Positions 23,601 to 35,600 of a stretch of 64,000 nucleotides of DNA are shown here, in pieces. The stretch is from positions 1,005,001-1,069,000 of the forward strand of contig JAJGOT010000169.1 in the NCBI GenBank assembly GCA_022457155.1, written 5' to 3'. Numbering within the stretch: position 1 is the first letter of the stretch; every line of letters starts with the position of its first letter. The DNA is from Cladopsammia gracilis. Taxonomy: Eukaryota; Cnidaria; Anthozoa; Scleractinia; Dendrophylliidae. The translations under genes were made by a program, and so were the position numbers. The notes under the pieces were generated by a model, which was given only the letters and a program-made list of their open reading frames with translations, searched no databases and was not told the DNA's origin.

Positions 23601-25702
23601 GTCTGTTAGAGTGCACAAAAACTTTTTCTCGGTCTTGAATAACTACATTGTAGTTTGGCTAATTTTCGAATAAAGTACACCAGAAATTGATTTGGAAATG
23701 AAAATTGCAAAACGTACGCAGACATCTTTGCATAAGGCGTCGCGTGTGAAGTTAGATCTATAAAATTAAGTCTTGTTTTGTTTACATAATATCAGATATC
23801 ATTATAAACATTTTTCCAAAAACAACAAGAACACAAAGAAAAAAAATACAATCAGAAACTGATATTAACATAGATTACCATCGCAAAATGTAATTTCAGT
23901 TACGGTAAAGTCCCTCAGCTTGACTCGGATACTTGAAAATTCTTTAAAACTCCGCTTCTTCGAAAGAAACATCGCCCCGCATTGATAAAAACGTACGAAG
24001 TTCCTCGAAGCAAGATTTCGTCGAAGCAAGATTTCGTCGAGTTCTCCTTTTTCTCCACTATAGCGGCTTCTGAGCATTCTTTAAAGCTTTCTCTTTCCAT
24101 TTTGAATATTTTAAATGTGTGTTATTTGTCCGATAAGACAAAACTATGATTTTGAAAACCAAGCACATACCGAGCCCGGCAGCCATTTTTGTAGAATTTG
24201 TATGTGACCTGAGGACTCGGTTAATAATAAAATATGCGTGCATAAATTTGCATGAAAATTTAAAATCATGACACACAAAAAATAACAGTACAAAGAAAAA
24301 AAAAAAAAAGAAAAACGAAGGGTATTTTTTACCTCATTGCGCTTTGCGCATGAGTAATTATTTCAATCTTAATTTTACATGTTCAGCAAACTATTTTCTA
24401 TCACCGTCGTCAACAATAACTTTGATAAATTATGTTTTCTTTACTGTTTTTAATTTATTTTTTAATCTACTATTTATTGTAATCTGAACTGCTGTAATCT
24501 GAACTCTCGTAATAAGCCTAACTTAATTATACCTACCCGCCTCGACTAGGTTTTCAAGTATTTGCGGGTAGGTACTATTTAAATCGACAATATTTGTTTA
24601 ATAAAGTGTGTGTTGTTGTTGAATCCTTTTTAATAGAGAACCACAATTTTGCACTCGACCATAGACAAAGAACTTGCATTGTTGTAATTCTAGATTTCCC
24701 GCTCTGAACATCTTTTGTTTAACTTTTAGTACTTTTGTTCTATTTTTGCTAATTCATTAATATTCTTGTAGCACCTTTTTGCTTGGCCCCCTATAGGTGG
24801 TTTTCACGTTACGTCACGGCGGCCATGTTGATGCACACCTACAAACTTCTTTTGTTATGTGCACCAACATGGCCGCCATGGCCTTTGTCATTTGAGACCC
24901 GCAGGCTGAAGGTCACGTGCAGAGTGAAAACCATCTATAGAAGTCAGCACAACATTAATTTCCTTTCGTTTGACAATGCTCCTACATTGAAACCGAAACA
25001 TTACGTTTTACCTTGTCGTTTAATTTCCTTTTTTTTGGCTTACATTATGAGTCAGCAATATGTATCTCGAGTAATTTTCGTGTTATATTTTCTAATATTT
25101 ATACAGAGAGAAACTTTTCAGCGGAAAAGACCCGACTTGTGGCCTGGGCAGCCAGTCACTGTTCGTCAACAGCCTTTCTCCGCGAGCAGTACGTGGAACA
25201 ACTCCAACTGCACATTTCTGTTGACATATTTGGTAAATGCAATCCCAAAGGCCCACGCTGCCCTCGCGGAAGCAAAATGTGCAACGCGCTGTTGAGGAAA
25301 TACAAGTTTTACTTGGGATTCGAAAACGGGTTCTGTGAAGATTACATCACGGAAAAGTACTGGGAACAGGCTTTAGAACACGACATGGTTCCCGTTGTCA
25401 TGGGAGGTGCTGATTATAATAAACTAGTGATTCCAAAATCGTATATTAATGTAGTCGACTTCTCCTCTGTCGAAAATCTAGCTTCATATTTAAAAGCGTT
25501 GGATGAAAACAGCACCGCATACAATGAGTATTTCAAGTGGAAGAAACAGTGTGAAGTTGACTCAACAGTTCCTTTGTGCAGATTGTGTGAAATGTTACAT
25601 AACCAGTCGTTACCCAGCAAGGTGTACTGGAATTTAGGGAGCTTCTGGGGCGTGAAGGAGAACTGTATGCGACTTTCAAGAAAAATAATAGATCAAATAT
25701 GA
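20098..25702 (+). CDS. Alpha-1,3-fucosyltransferase (GT10), two exons
   Basis: CDS joined from 20098-20608 and 25107-25702, 368 aa. Exon 1 ends GCAG|GTAGGT and exon 2 follows TATACAG; the split codon (G+AG) restores GAG and the frame. The protein is a type II Golgi enzyme by family: short cytosolic tail, TM at about 11-32, a stem, then a GT10 N-terminal region with FNWTMTYKRSSD (134-145) and VWVPYG. Exon 2 carries the donor-binding C-terminal domain with AEKTRLVAW (176-184) and the family motif FENGFCEDYITEKYW (242-256). These enzymes move fucose from GDP-fucose to GlcNAc of glycans. N-glycosylation sites occur near 135, 157 and 305. Length is typical. The ATG at 20098 is preferred; an upstream TTG is not a likely start. 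The 4.5 kb intron is filled with repeats. Confidence 0.92.
21133..21600 (+). pseudogene. RecQ-like helicase N-terminal fragment in the fucosyltransferase intron
   Basis: From the ATG at 21133 the frame shows a Walker A motif VLPTGYGKSFIYQLLP and the following strand AVLVVNPLELI with AERLNNNGIKAASLE, which match motifs I and Ia of RecQ-family DNA helicases. After that the sequence departs: no motif II DEAH is visible before the frame runs into a low-complexity block of CGGCGGCTTTCTTCA-like repeats at 21612-21705. This is a partial, probably dead copy, in the same direction as the surrounding gene but within its intron. Confidence 0.7.
22270..22770. repeat. Degenerate element with internal direct repeats
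   Basis: AATAAAAATTGCCACATAC-like units recur at about 22275 and 22715-22760, and the right end resembles CGTGTTGACGGGGCTTA, similar in style to Harbinger-type MITE ends. A short frame at 22387 (RWTDALVSLLLEAL) recalls the first helix of a Myb/SANT-like domain. Boundaries are not resolved. Confidence 0.35.
22770..23260 (-). pseudogene. Second RecQ-like helicase fragment, opposite strand, broken
   Basis: Read from the ATG at about 23258 downward: a degenerate motif I (IQPTASGKF), then AVVISPRTSLLEDQVKFLKS (motif Ia) and near the end AVNEAHCISH, a motif II in which the catalytic Asp of DEAH is replaced by Asn. At least two stops and frameshifts lie between. It differs in sequence from the plus-strand fragment, so the two are separate paralogues, not an inverted duplication of one. 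Confidence 0.7.
23560..24090 (-). repeat. Dispersed repeat family R1, copy 3 (partial, reversed)
   Basis: The reverse complement matches R1 copies 1 and 2 from GAAGCCGCTATAGTGGA (24072) to AAAATTGAAAAATAGCC (about 23550). It includes a local 17-bp duplication AGCAAGATTTCGTCGA at 24009-24040. Confidence 0.65.
24290..24640 (+). mobile_element. 5'-truncated LINE 3' end with terminal hairpin
   Basis: Shares its 3' layout with the LINE at 39190-41620: AT-rich tail, a stem (TACCTACCCGC 24530-24540 with GCGGGTAGGTA 24564-24574) and the loop-proximal motif CTCGACTAG, followed by an AATAAAGTG-like end. No coding sequence left. Confidence 0.65.
25107..25702 (+). CDS. Fucosyltransferase exon 2
   Basis: Contains the GDP-fucose-binding domain and stop (TGA 25700-25702). 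The acceptor is a T-rich tract ending ATACAG at 25106. Cys-rich C-terminus (QCE, LCRLCE, NCM) as is usual for GT10 disulfides. Confidence 0.92.
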
Positions 25703-25795
25703 TCCTGTGTCGACAAACACTGGACCTTTAAGCCATCCCTAAGCGACAAAAGGCCACAGACGAGACACGGGGATTAATCTAAATATAAACGGATT

Positions 25796-27450
25796 TACAG
25801 TGAAGGATCAAGGTAGGGTCGCCGAAACACTTGTGGATTATTTTGCCTCGAACGCTAATGGTATCGGAGGTAAAAACGTAGAACTCTTTACTATGGATGA
25901 TTTTACTGACCGCCCCAGTGTGTTGAGAATTGGTGAGAAATCTAAGAAATCTATCCAAGTACCGTAGAGTTCCGATAGTAGCGACCCTCGTTACTTTCGG
26001 AATTAGCAGCCTTTGGGGATGGCTACTTTCGGGGAACAAAAATCGTTTACAAATAAAGCTGGCGCGAGCTTTTTTCCGGGACAGTGAAATAAATATCGAT
26101 GGTTCACCGGACTACCGCGTGGGTGAATCAGCCGATATAGAGGAGATCGAGTTCTTCACTGACTCAGAGGAGGAAAGCTAAACTGCTTCGATTTACTGTA
26201 TGACGCATCGCTGCGTTTTAGTCTGTACCCCGTACCGGTATCTCAGTGTCATCTAATTGGAAGAAAAATGTTCATGTTAATCGACGAAAACTGTATAGAG
26301 TTTTCAATTTCAATTTGAAGAAACGTTCCTGTTGTTAATACGAAATTATGGTATACCGTTTTAGTTCTTACATCGCTACATCAGTGAACTGATGTCAAGG
26401 ACGAATGGTGGCATAAAGCTTCCCCTTGTTGTAAATTAAAGTGCCTTATCGTGAACAATTTGTGACACTGCACGAACTTATTATTGTACATTAAAATTTT
26501 GACTATTGATTGACAAATTAAAGTTATATACAATTTAAAAAAACTTGGTCTCGCTACTTTCGGGAGGTCGCTACTTTCGGGGGGTGGGGGAGTCGTTACT
26601 TTCGGGATTTACTAGTGGCCACAACTGAAAAATTGACGTTACTTCCGGGGGGTCGTTACTATCGGAACTCTACGGTATTGATTTCCAACCGGTCAGCAAA
26701 CAAGTGCAAAATGCCCTAGAAAAATTGGATGCGATGCTATCCCAGGAAAATTGATGAAGATTGCCAGATTGGAGCAAAAGAACTACAATGTAGCTCTTCC
26801 ACTCTCCACAATTTTCTATTCATGCATTGAAAGGGGTGAATGGCTAACTGAGTAGAGAAAAGGGGAATGGATACCTGTTTTTAAAAAAGATGATCGCTAC
26901 AAGAAAGAAAGTAACAGTTTTTAAAAAAGATGATCGCTACAAGAAAGAAAGTAACATGCCCGTCACGGCTCTACCTTGTGTGGATAAAGTATTTGAACAA
27001 TTTCTTCAGTGAAAAGCAAGTTACGGCCAATTTCGACAGCCGTATAGGCGTTTGCCTATCTGCCTTTAGCAAGCAACAGCTGTGAAACTAACCTAATTAG
27101 CCTAGTGGAAGACTTAAAGTAGGCTAAAGACTATCAACAGATACATCCAGAGCTTTAGATTCCCTACATTCCCCACGCATGCTGAGTAAATTAGAAGCCT
27201 ACGTGTTTTGTGATAATGCCATAAGTCTCCTGCGTAGTTGTTTTTGTGATCGCCGCAACGGACTAAGAATTGGAGAATCGGAGTTATTTTAAACAAAAAG
27301 AAATCAGTTATTTTAAATCATTTAAAACGGGTTAAAGTGACTGAAAAATAGGTTCTCTCAGATGCATGTGGCAACAATATAATTGGTTATTTTGACTGGT
27401 CAACTATTTCAGTGCACGGCTGTCAGCGAGACTATTAACAGAGAATCAGC
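25796..27450 (+). pseudogene. Decayed non-LTR retrotransposon reverse transcriptase, interrupted
   Basis: Recognisable pieces in different frames: NALEKLDA near 26710, LEQKNYNVALPLSTIF around 26768-26815, FKKDDRYKKES, VTALPCVDKVFEQF near 26960-27000, then QQSCETNLISLVEDLK near 27070-27115. Several stops and frameshifts break it. A 40-bp unit is tandemly duplicated (26877-26916 and 26917-26956). A pogo-like element splits it at 25962-26675. No endonuclease seen. Confidence 0.65.
25962..26675 (+). mobile_element. Pogo/mariner-like element, 714 bp, TA target duplication
   Basis: Termini CCGTAGAGTTCCGATAGTAG (25962) and the complementary end CTATCGGAACTCTACGG (26675), with TA flanks (25960-25961 and 26676-26677). 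At least six CGYTACTTTCGGG-like subterminal repeats occur near the two ends. A frame ending at 26181 finishes in an acidic tail (IEEIEFFTDSEEES), of the kind seen at the C-terminus of pogo/Tigger transposases, so it is probably an internally deleted derivative. Confidence 0.8.
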
Positions 27451-27519
27451 CACGGTTTGATGTAACCATACACAGAGAATCAACACCATTGGAGCACACA
27501 TCTGAACAAAGCACTTTAA

Positions 27520-27694
27520 AGGCCCACCTTCACACAAAATGATGTGCGCGCCGTGATCACTTTCTGCGCTGAATTTCGTGTAACACGAAATTCACGCTTC
27601 AATGCGTGCAACCAATCAGATCACGCGTATGAACAACGGAGCATCTCAAAACAAAAACAAACGACCGCAACATCTTTTGAATGAAGGTGGGACT
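27520..27694. repeat. TTAA-flanked MITE, 175 bp
   Basis: Ends AGGCCCACCTTCA and TGAAGGTGGGACT are inverted; TTAA flanks at 27516-27519 and 27695-27698. Confidence 0.78.
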
Positions 27695-28104
27695 TTAAGG
27701 GTTATCTTGTATCACATTTCTTGTCTTTGATCTATTATACTACAGGGAGCCCATAAAATAGTGTTAAGCCACTCACCGGCTTGTTTCCTGATCTTATTAC
27801 CACGCTCGTTTACATCCATTACATTAATATCTGCATGCGTAGTCGCTTATATTTATGAGCAACTCAGGTCTGAGCAAACAGCTCTGCACACGAGTGCGTT
27901 AACTATGACATGAAGTAAAACTAGTATAGTATATAGTAACTATAGTAACTGGTATAGTGTATTCCAGGCGCATTACTGCTGCATATAACTGTTTCTTGCG
28001 TCATTCGCGCGTGTACAGTCAGAACCAAGGTAGTTAGCCAAATAAGTGGTTGTTTCCTCCTTAACGAGCACGTTCATTGTATACGAACGAGGGTTTTTAG
28101 TTAA

Positions 28105-28475
28105 AGGGATACTGTCACCTATTTTTAGTATCACTTTGTAAAGCCCAAAAACATTTGTTTCAATGGAAACCTTAAAATAACGGTCCAGTTTTGTTAACAA
28201 AAACTCTACCAGTGCACAGAAACTAGTATTCGTTATCTTTGGCTGCGGATGGCCAGGATGGAAATGGATTGCAACGGCCAATTTTTTCAAGTTCCTCCCA
28301 AGAGTTGTGGAAAAATCGCAGAAAAACTGATTATGGTTTGTTCTTCCTTGAAGAAATCACTTGCTATTATCTTCTTGGTGTTCTAAAAGCAATTTTACGT
28401 TTGAGCAAAGGTACTTTGTCATATATTTAGTGTATTATGACCAAAACACAGCAAAATCTGCGTGACATAGCCCCT
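28105..28475. repeat. TTAA-flanked MITE family K1, copy A, 371 bp
   Basis: Ends AGGGATACTGTCAC and GTGACATAGCCCCT, flanked by TTAA at 28101-28104 and 28476-28479. A second copy, split by insertions, lies at 50075-52416. A further end-like sequence GTGACATAGCCCCTT follows at 28515-28530, a remnant or partial duplication. Confidence 0.78.
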
Positions 28476-28535
28476 TTAAATTAACACAGTTTAGACAAAG
28501 TCACGATAAATTTACGTGACATAGCCCCTTCAATC

Positions 28536-30280
28536 GATACACACTATCAACCAACAAAACACAAGTTGACTTCCAGTGCATTTTATTTTGGTCCCAAATA
28601 GACAGCTTCCAGTTAATGGGTATATTTCTTTACCGTTAAGGTTACCGTGTACCTTCAGATCGGAAAATTTATTGAATTTTTTTTTGGCGTCAAAATAAAG
28701 TTCAAAGAATAAACTTTCATCCAAAAAATAGTAAAAATTGACGGAGAAATGATGGTATAACTTTTGTGGGCGGAGTGTGTTTATGAAGCGATATGTTTTT
28801 CTAAGCGCTGTTTTCTCAAAGTTAATTTTTCGCTTGTAGGGGACACTTTAAAGAGCTACAACTCAAAGGGAATTTGTTCGATTTTCCTCAAATTTGGACA
28901 GAAGCTAGGCTAACATATAATCAACAAAAATATGTCGGCGAATTTCTTATTTCCGAAAACTTTTTCGTCAAGAGCCATTTCCGTGCGATTACTCCAATTT
29001 TTTTCTCCCTTTTTCGAAAATATTTTGTAACTTTTCACTGCAATAGATTATGGGAAATCGCCGACACGTTTTTTTTTGCGCTTCGTGTCCGGAAACCCGA
29101 GAACAAATCAAATTAGCAAAATACAATAATCGCTTTGAGTTATAGCGTTTGAAAGCTGATTCGGACGTTCGAATTTAGACGTAAAAAATTCGACAATTCA
29201 TTTTATTACCAAATGGTTTCCATATTTAGATAGCCAGCTCTATAAGCTTTAATTTGATATCTGGGTTTAGGTATATTAAGTGTAATCTTGAGGCACTAAA
29301 GCTGTTATACTGGAGACAACCCCGAAGGTACACTGTAACCTTAAAGGTGAATTTAAAAAAAAAAGTGAACATTGACGGTAAATTTCTCTGGAACGAGGGT
29401 GTTCTGAGCAAACGCCTGCAGGTAATCAATCCAAGACTCTCCCTTTCCAGCCCTGGATATAACAAAAATTGAATTTAATTCCAAATAAGTGAGCTTATTT
29501 TCCACCTAGCTCAGTTTTCTTTGTTCTTTTCAGGGGAATATATCACATAACCCCGTTCATCACAGTGTCTGAAAAGCTGGGTGCGGCTTTGATTGTATCG
29601 GGGGAGAAGCGAGGCTGAAAACAATAGCTGATAACAATAGCAAAACAAAGGATTATATATTCCCCTCAACATATCCCCCCAACATATTCCCCTCGTCTTA
29701 TTCCCCTCATAATAGAATAACACAAACGGGAAGACAAAATAGGGCAAAACAAGGAAAACACTCTAGCATCGGTCAATAGTTTGTTTACATAAAAAGACAA
29801 CTTCATCAATCTTATTCCTACGTAATTAACTTGCCGGTCGTGACCAAAAAGCGAAATATTAATAACATTATTCGATAGTATCCTCGATTCAGGTTTAGAG
29901 TCTTCAATAATGTATGACGCCTCGTTTTACGCTTGAACCTGAATATGTTTCCGCCGGTTTCCCTTGGAAAACACACCGCAACCACTCCATTGATCTTCCA
30001 AAGATGAAGGCGGGCAGTTGGGCCATGGCGAGACCACGAGTACTGTTCATACATTTTCTTCTCTCTCTCTCCCTCCTTCTACTCATAACGAAGCAACGTG
30101 TTCAATGCAAATTTGGCAAAAGCAAAACATGTTTACCGTCTCGCTTCGTCATGTGCCGTGATCCTTGTGCGGCCTTGCGAAATCATGCTTTTTTTGCTTT
30201 TGAATTGAACGGAATGTTACTCTCCGAAAAATTAATAGTTTCTTTGTTTTAGAAAACCTCACAAGGTGAAAAGTAAGCAT
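28536..30280. other. No gene; scattered low-complexity and repeat remnants
   Basis: No supported gene. GGGGAATATATCACATA and its inverse-like ATATTCCCCTC motifs at 29530-29710 resemble the hairpin at 30281, suggesting degraded relatives. Confidence 0.4.
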
Positions 30281-30400
30281 GTTATTGACCTGTCCCTCGG
30301 GGATATGTGATGTATTCCCCTCGTGGCGTTCCCTCGGGCTACGCCCTCGGGTACGCCACGAGGGAATATATCACATATCCCCGAGGGACAGGTCAATAAC
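30281..30400. repeat. 120-bp hairpin element
   Basis: GTTATTGACCTGTCCCTCGG at 30281 pairs with its complement ending at 30400; arms are about 48 bp with a short GC-rich loop region. Confidence 0.88.
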
Positions 30401-31243
30401 CCTTACAACTCTTACACTAAGCATCCAACAATATAGTCTGGTCACCAGACCCACCCATTAACTGTTGTGCATGCGCAAACGAACCGTTTGGACTCACACC
30501 ATCAAGCAATCTCATTCAAAGTCTGACAGGAAAAGGTGGTGCCTCAGGGAACCGGACAACTCAAAATGAAGCTTTGTCTGTTTTTGGAAATAAATGACTA
30601 TTTCTTTGTTGTAATTTATTTGCGTTAGAAAGGAAACTCGGATACTTTAGATAAATTTCTATACACTTTGCACATCTACCGATCATTAATTAGTGGAGAA
30701 GTACTATAAAATACAGACATACAAACTCTTTACCGACACCAAATAGTGGCTCCCGAAGTGTCTGTAATAACAGGAGTTGACCGTGTTAGTCAATAATTAC
30801 CATTTATACATTTGATACTCAATATATTACAAATCATTGTATCCATAACAAAATTATCTATTGGTCATCCGCTCCTATTTATTACGTAATTGGCACACGG
30901 TCACGTGGGTGTCCAATTACAGCCATCCAATTTACAACTTTTAGTAATTGGACAGCTATAATTGGACACCAAGGGTCAATTCAATCAAACTTTTACAAGG
31001 GTAATTTACAAGCAGCTACACTTACTCACTTAGATGGGTTTTGTTTTGCTGTTTGTCTACTAGTTACAAACCTATAGAAAATATTCCTGACGTTTTTAGT
31101 ATAATAAAGTTCACATACATTTTTTAATATCGAATTTTGTTATTAAGTGACTGAATAATTAATAATTGGATTATGTGACGCACAATTCAGGAATAATCGT
31201 GCTAGTAATTTGAAAAGATCCTCGCGCTGATTTGAATTTACTT

Positions 31244-31274
<31 letters not shown>

Positions 31275-31318
31275 AGTCCAGTTACTATTTCTTATAACCT
31301 ATCTAATCACAATTTTTT
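30401..31318. other. 3' flank of the TKS-like gene
   Basis: A possible poly(A) signal for the minus-strand gene lies at 30878-30883 (AATAAA on that strand). A small inverted repeat, GTGTCCAATTA at 30910 and TAATTGGACACC at 30960, is present. No other gene. Confidence 0.4.
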
Positions 31319-32605
31319 TTACAAAGCCTTCAAATAATTAGAAGGCGCCCAGCCAGATTTGTCTCCAATCTTCACCAGCCACCAACCCCCTTCATCCGTC
31401 TCCAGCACTTCCATTCGATCACCTGCCATGAAGCTGATGCATTCTTCATCGTCTTCATCAGTGTATGCCGCCACAGCAACGTACATTGTAGTGTTGCTGT
31501 CTTTTGTTTCCTTGGGTGGGTTAGGTTTAGCTGGTTTTGGTTTTGCTGGTTTTGTTGGTACTGCTGGTTTTGCATTCACTGTTTCTAAGTAAGAAGCCGG
31601 TGCCCAGCCTTCTTTGCCATCTCTTGTTTTGACTAACCACCAGCCACTACCGGAATCCTCTAAATATTCGAACTCGTCTCCCTTACAGAATGACAAACCT
31701 TCAGTTTCATTCGAGGCAAACGATTCCAAGGCTCTGCAAAGCGATTTGTGTTTCACCGGGGCAGACGTTGCCTGCACTCGCGATGGTTTTTGTGGCACGT
31801 CCGGAGCGGAAATCTTCGTTCGAGGCTTTACTTGAGGTTTGGCCGGGCGATCCGGTTTCTTAGAGACAGAATCCTGTGTAGAGGCAGGTTTAACAAGCTT
31901 AACAGGAACTGGTAATGGCTTGCTTCGCAGCGACTGTGCGTTACTAACAGGTTTTTCCTGTTGAACTGACCGAATGCCCGGCATCCCAACAGAAGGGAGT
32001 TTTACACCAACTGGGGGGACTGGTCTCGGAGGCGCTGGCTTTTTTTCGGAACTGGAAGCAAGGTAACTGGACGGAGCCCATCCTTCTGTGCCTTGTATTT
32101 TTACATATGACCATCCATCATGCTGCTTTTCTATAAGATGTGCTATTTGTCCTTCCTTGAATGAAATACTTCCTTCAAAATCACCGTCATAATCCGCCAA
32201 AGTGACTAATGCTCCTGGAACTTCTGAAGTCTTTTCAGCAACAGGCGATGCAGCGGGACTTGATCCTTTGGAAACCGTTTGTTTTGGAGGATCACGTTGT
32301 TCTGGTACGGAAGCGCCGTTCTTAGACAGTTTCTCTTTGCCTCTCTTACCTAGGTAAGATGACGGTATCCAGCCCTCTATGCCATTGATTTTTCCTAGCC
32401 ACCACCCATTGGGGGATTTCTCAACAACGTCCACTGATACCCCCTCTGCAAAGTTTAACGCACCCTCGATGCCCAGAGAACGAAAGTCGCCGACGGTAAA
32501 ATATTCCACTTCTGGTGACTTCGGAAGGCTGTCATCTAAATTAATGGATCGCTCATAAGACATATTTGTGATATGAACAGGTAGCTTCTTTATTGACCTT
32601 TTGAC
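31319..32605 (-). CDS. TKS-like exon 12 (SH3-3 to SH3-6, stop)
   Basis: 1287 nt, starts in phase 0 after TTTGTTTAG. Four SH3 domains fill it, with AP-x-SYL ends ([32 protein letters not shown]) and linkers rich in [11 protein letters not shown] and AKPKPAKP. The last SH3 ends directly at the stop. Confidence 0.93.
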   Translation of the reverse strand, partial: VKRSIKKLPVHITNMSYERSINLDDSLPKSPEVEYFTVGDFRSLGIEGALNFAEGVSVDVVEKSPNGWWLGKINGIEGWIPSSYLGKRGKEKLSKNGASVPEQRDPPKQTVSKGSSPAASPVAEKTSEVPGALVTLADYDGDFEGSISFKEGQIAHLIEKQHDGWSYVKIQGTEGWAPSSYLASSSEKKPAPPRPVPPVGVKLPSVGMPGIRSVQQEKPVSNAQSLRSKPLPVPVKLVKPASTQDSVSKKPDRPAKPQVKPRTKISAPDVPQKPSRVQATSAPVKHKSLCRALESFASNETEGLSFCKGDEFEYLEDSGSGWWLVKTRDGKEGWAPASYLETVNAKPAVPTKPAKPKPAKPNPPKETKDSNTTMYVAVAAYTDEDDEECISFMAGDRMEVLETDEGGWWLVKIGDKSGWAPSNYLKAL

Positions 32606-35600
32606 CTAAACAAAGAGAGAAATAATGTACCTGAGTCATCTGAAAGGATTTTAATTCTTCTTTTGTCCAGACAAAATAGGCGAATATTTGCTGACGTCAT
32701 TGTTTACATTCTGTATCATTAACATACGTATTTATGCAGAGAAGGCACCGTGCTACAAGAATCGACTTCAAAAGTCGACAGCTTGTTAAACTTCGTAATT
32801 TTCGCAAATTGTAGCTCTATAACAAAATGCAAAATTATTGGGTGGTAAAAGCGCTAGTAAGCCATACATTCTTGTAAAATGTCCAGTTTTTAAAACAGCA
32901 CTGCACAAAGAGTATCTAGTATAGATGAATGCTTATTCATTTGTCTCACGATGGAGTCACTTTGGGATGTTGATCGCGACGGGGATTGCAAGTTTTCATC
33001 GCCTGATTAAGACTAGCAGTAATAGCAGTAGAAACGTCCCGATCAACATCCCAAACTGACTTCATCGTGAGACAAATGAATAAGCATTCATCTACAGCTA
33101 TTTCAATTTAGGTTGTCGGATGAGAGCTTCAAGCGTACGCAACGAGACCGCAAGTTATTATGGGTAGTTGTAAATTGGTCTTAGCTTAGTTCCCGGTTTT
33201 TGCGTTTGCTAGTGCGATGAGTGAGGTGAATGTTAGCACCATAAATGTTTGTCTTCGCTGTATGGACGAGGCATTTTAATTTGCTTTGGTTAATTTAGCG
33301 TACTCATAAAAATCCCAAAGTACCTTGCGGTCTCGTTGCCCACGCTTGAAGCTCTCATCCGACAACCTAAATTGAAATAGCTGTATCTAACAAACCACGA
33401 TGAGCAATAACCACATTTTTAATAGTATCTGGTGTTTCGGGCGCAAATTTCAATAGAAAGCTTATTGTACTATGCCCTTTCAATATTGGGAGTTAATTTT
33501 TTGTAGCTCGATCAGAAAATGAAGCTAATATGCTAATGAGGAAAAAATTGGAAACAAAGATTCGCCTATTCTTGGCTTGCATTTAGGACATATCACAACT
33601 CAAAAGTATTAAAAAACAGATTTCAACTCTAAAATGTTTATGGAATTTTAGAGAGCTTAAAACTACACATCTGGGCCAAATTTTGAAGCGTCAGGCCCGG
33701 TTCAAACGTCGAACTTCATATGTGCCGAATCTAACGCAAATGAGCAAAATTTATTGTTCTTGCTCATTTGCATTAGATTCGGCACATGTGAAGTTCGACG
33801 TTTGAACCGGGCCTCAGAGCATTTTTCTTAAGAGTTATAGGCGAACATCTCATCCGTTAAAGTGCCCATAACGATTTTTTTTATTTTCGTATCTAAATCT
33901 ACACGTCACGTACTGAACGTCTGCGAAAATGTTTTTTTTTTTTTAATTTCAGCAAAACGTACATTTTTTATGATTTTTTAAAGTCTTCGAAGTTTGCCGC
34001 TATTTTGGACCACCATTCGCATTAGTCTCCTCTCGATCGGACGGGAGCTGTGACGTAGATTAAGGAACGCGTGTTCGAGACGTATTCCCATCTCACTTGT
34101 AAATAAGCGGATATTTTTTTTATTCTCGCCAAAAATGCCTGAAAGATGTGTCGCAGCGCGCTGTAACAACATTTCTGACCCCGAGAAGAATACTTCTATG
34201 CACAAGATTCCTGAACCTACGTCAAAGACTGATCTCGTGGGCTTATTATGAGCCCGTTGCCATTCTTATCAGCGGGGAGGGTCGAAGACTTTGAAAAATC
34301 ATAAAAAATTCACGTTTTGCTGAAATCAAATTTTTTTTCGCAGACGTTCATTACGTGACGTGTAAATTAGGTAAGAAAATAAAAAAAATCGTTATTGGCA
34401 CTTTAAAATATAAGTGCAAGCTTAAAAAAAGATAGAATTTAACAAATCGGAATAACCAGGCCGCCATAAATATCCCAAGCTATGTACAACATCAGTCTTC
34501 TCTGAAAACTAGATCATCTCATCCGTTAAAATCTATCCTTCTCCAGACAACCTGTGACACTTATAAATATAGTTTCTGGCCAAGAACTATCATCGACTGG
34601 AACAGTCTTCCATCTGATTATTTATCGATAGACTCCGTCACAAAATTCAAGACTACCATCTCTGACCACATTTATTCGTTGTAAATTTATTCCATTTTAT
34701 TTAAGTTTTTTTCCTATTTATTTCTGTATTTAATTTTTAGTTAAATTCTTTCCTTTTTTTGGAAGCTTGCACTTATGTCACTATGATGTTGCAAGGCAAT
34801 AAATTAAATGTAAATGTGAACGAGCTGTCGGAGACTGGGCCTGAATGTGGTTAGGAATTTGATTGACAGATGTGATTATAAACATGTGAGCGCAATCGCA
34901 CGTAAAATTACTCTTTTCCCAGCTGAGAATTGTGAACTGTGTGAAGTGCGGTGAATAAATCTATTCAGATTATCTTGTGACTTGTGACCTTTGTTGGGGA
35001 AACTGAACTTTTATAATTGCTACTGGAGGCATTCCCGACAAAAGTGGCACCTCCGACGGGACATTGTGTTGATCTTCGAACGGAAAGAATCGAAAACTAG
35101 TGTGTTTATTATCGCGAAGCATGGAGACCGCGAGCAAGGATCTTGAAACGAAACTTACACAACTTCAGATCACCAAAGGAAAAACTGACGCCGTTTTTGC
35201 GAGCCGGAATGAGAACAGAATCAAAAGACATCGAGATGCGCTGTGTTCAGTGGTTGCTTCAGTGGAGAAAGCGAAGCGGAAAGTAGAAGAGTTGAAAATT
35301 GCTGCCGGTCAAGAACTTTCCGCCATTACCTCGTGGGGCGCTAAATTAGATCAGGATATCGCAGCTGTTGACCTCGATATGGATGGAATTTCTTCATTTC
35401 TGAATAATGTTGATCAAGAGCAGATAGAGAAAGCTAGAAATGATCAGCTCGCTTTCGAAAAAGAGCTATTCGAGAAGAAGCTTCAATACACCAAAGCGCT
35501 CGAAAGCGTGAACTTATCGGATCAAGCGGGAAGTCAGAACGGTAAACAAAGTGCTGCGTCAGCGAAGTTACCGAAGCTTACTATTACAAGGTTCAATGGA

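Noticed and set aside
25013..25106. Coding extension of fucosyltransferase exon 2 upstream of the acceptor
   Set aside because: Hydrophobic, no GT10 similarity, and a clear acceptor at 25106 joins exactly to exon 1.
24783..25295. Open frame overlapping fucosyltransferase exon 2
   Set aside because: It is an out-of-frame shadow of the exon and lies partly in the intron.
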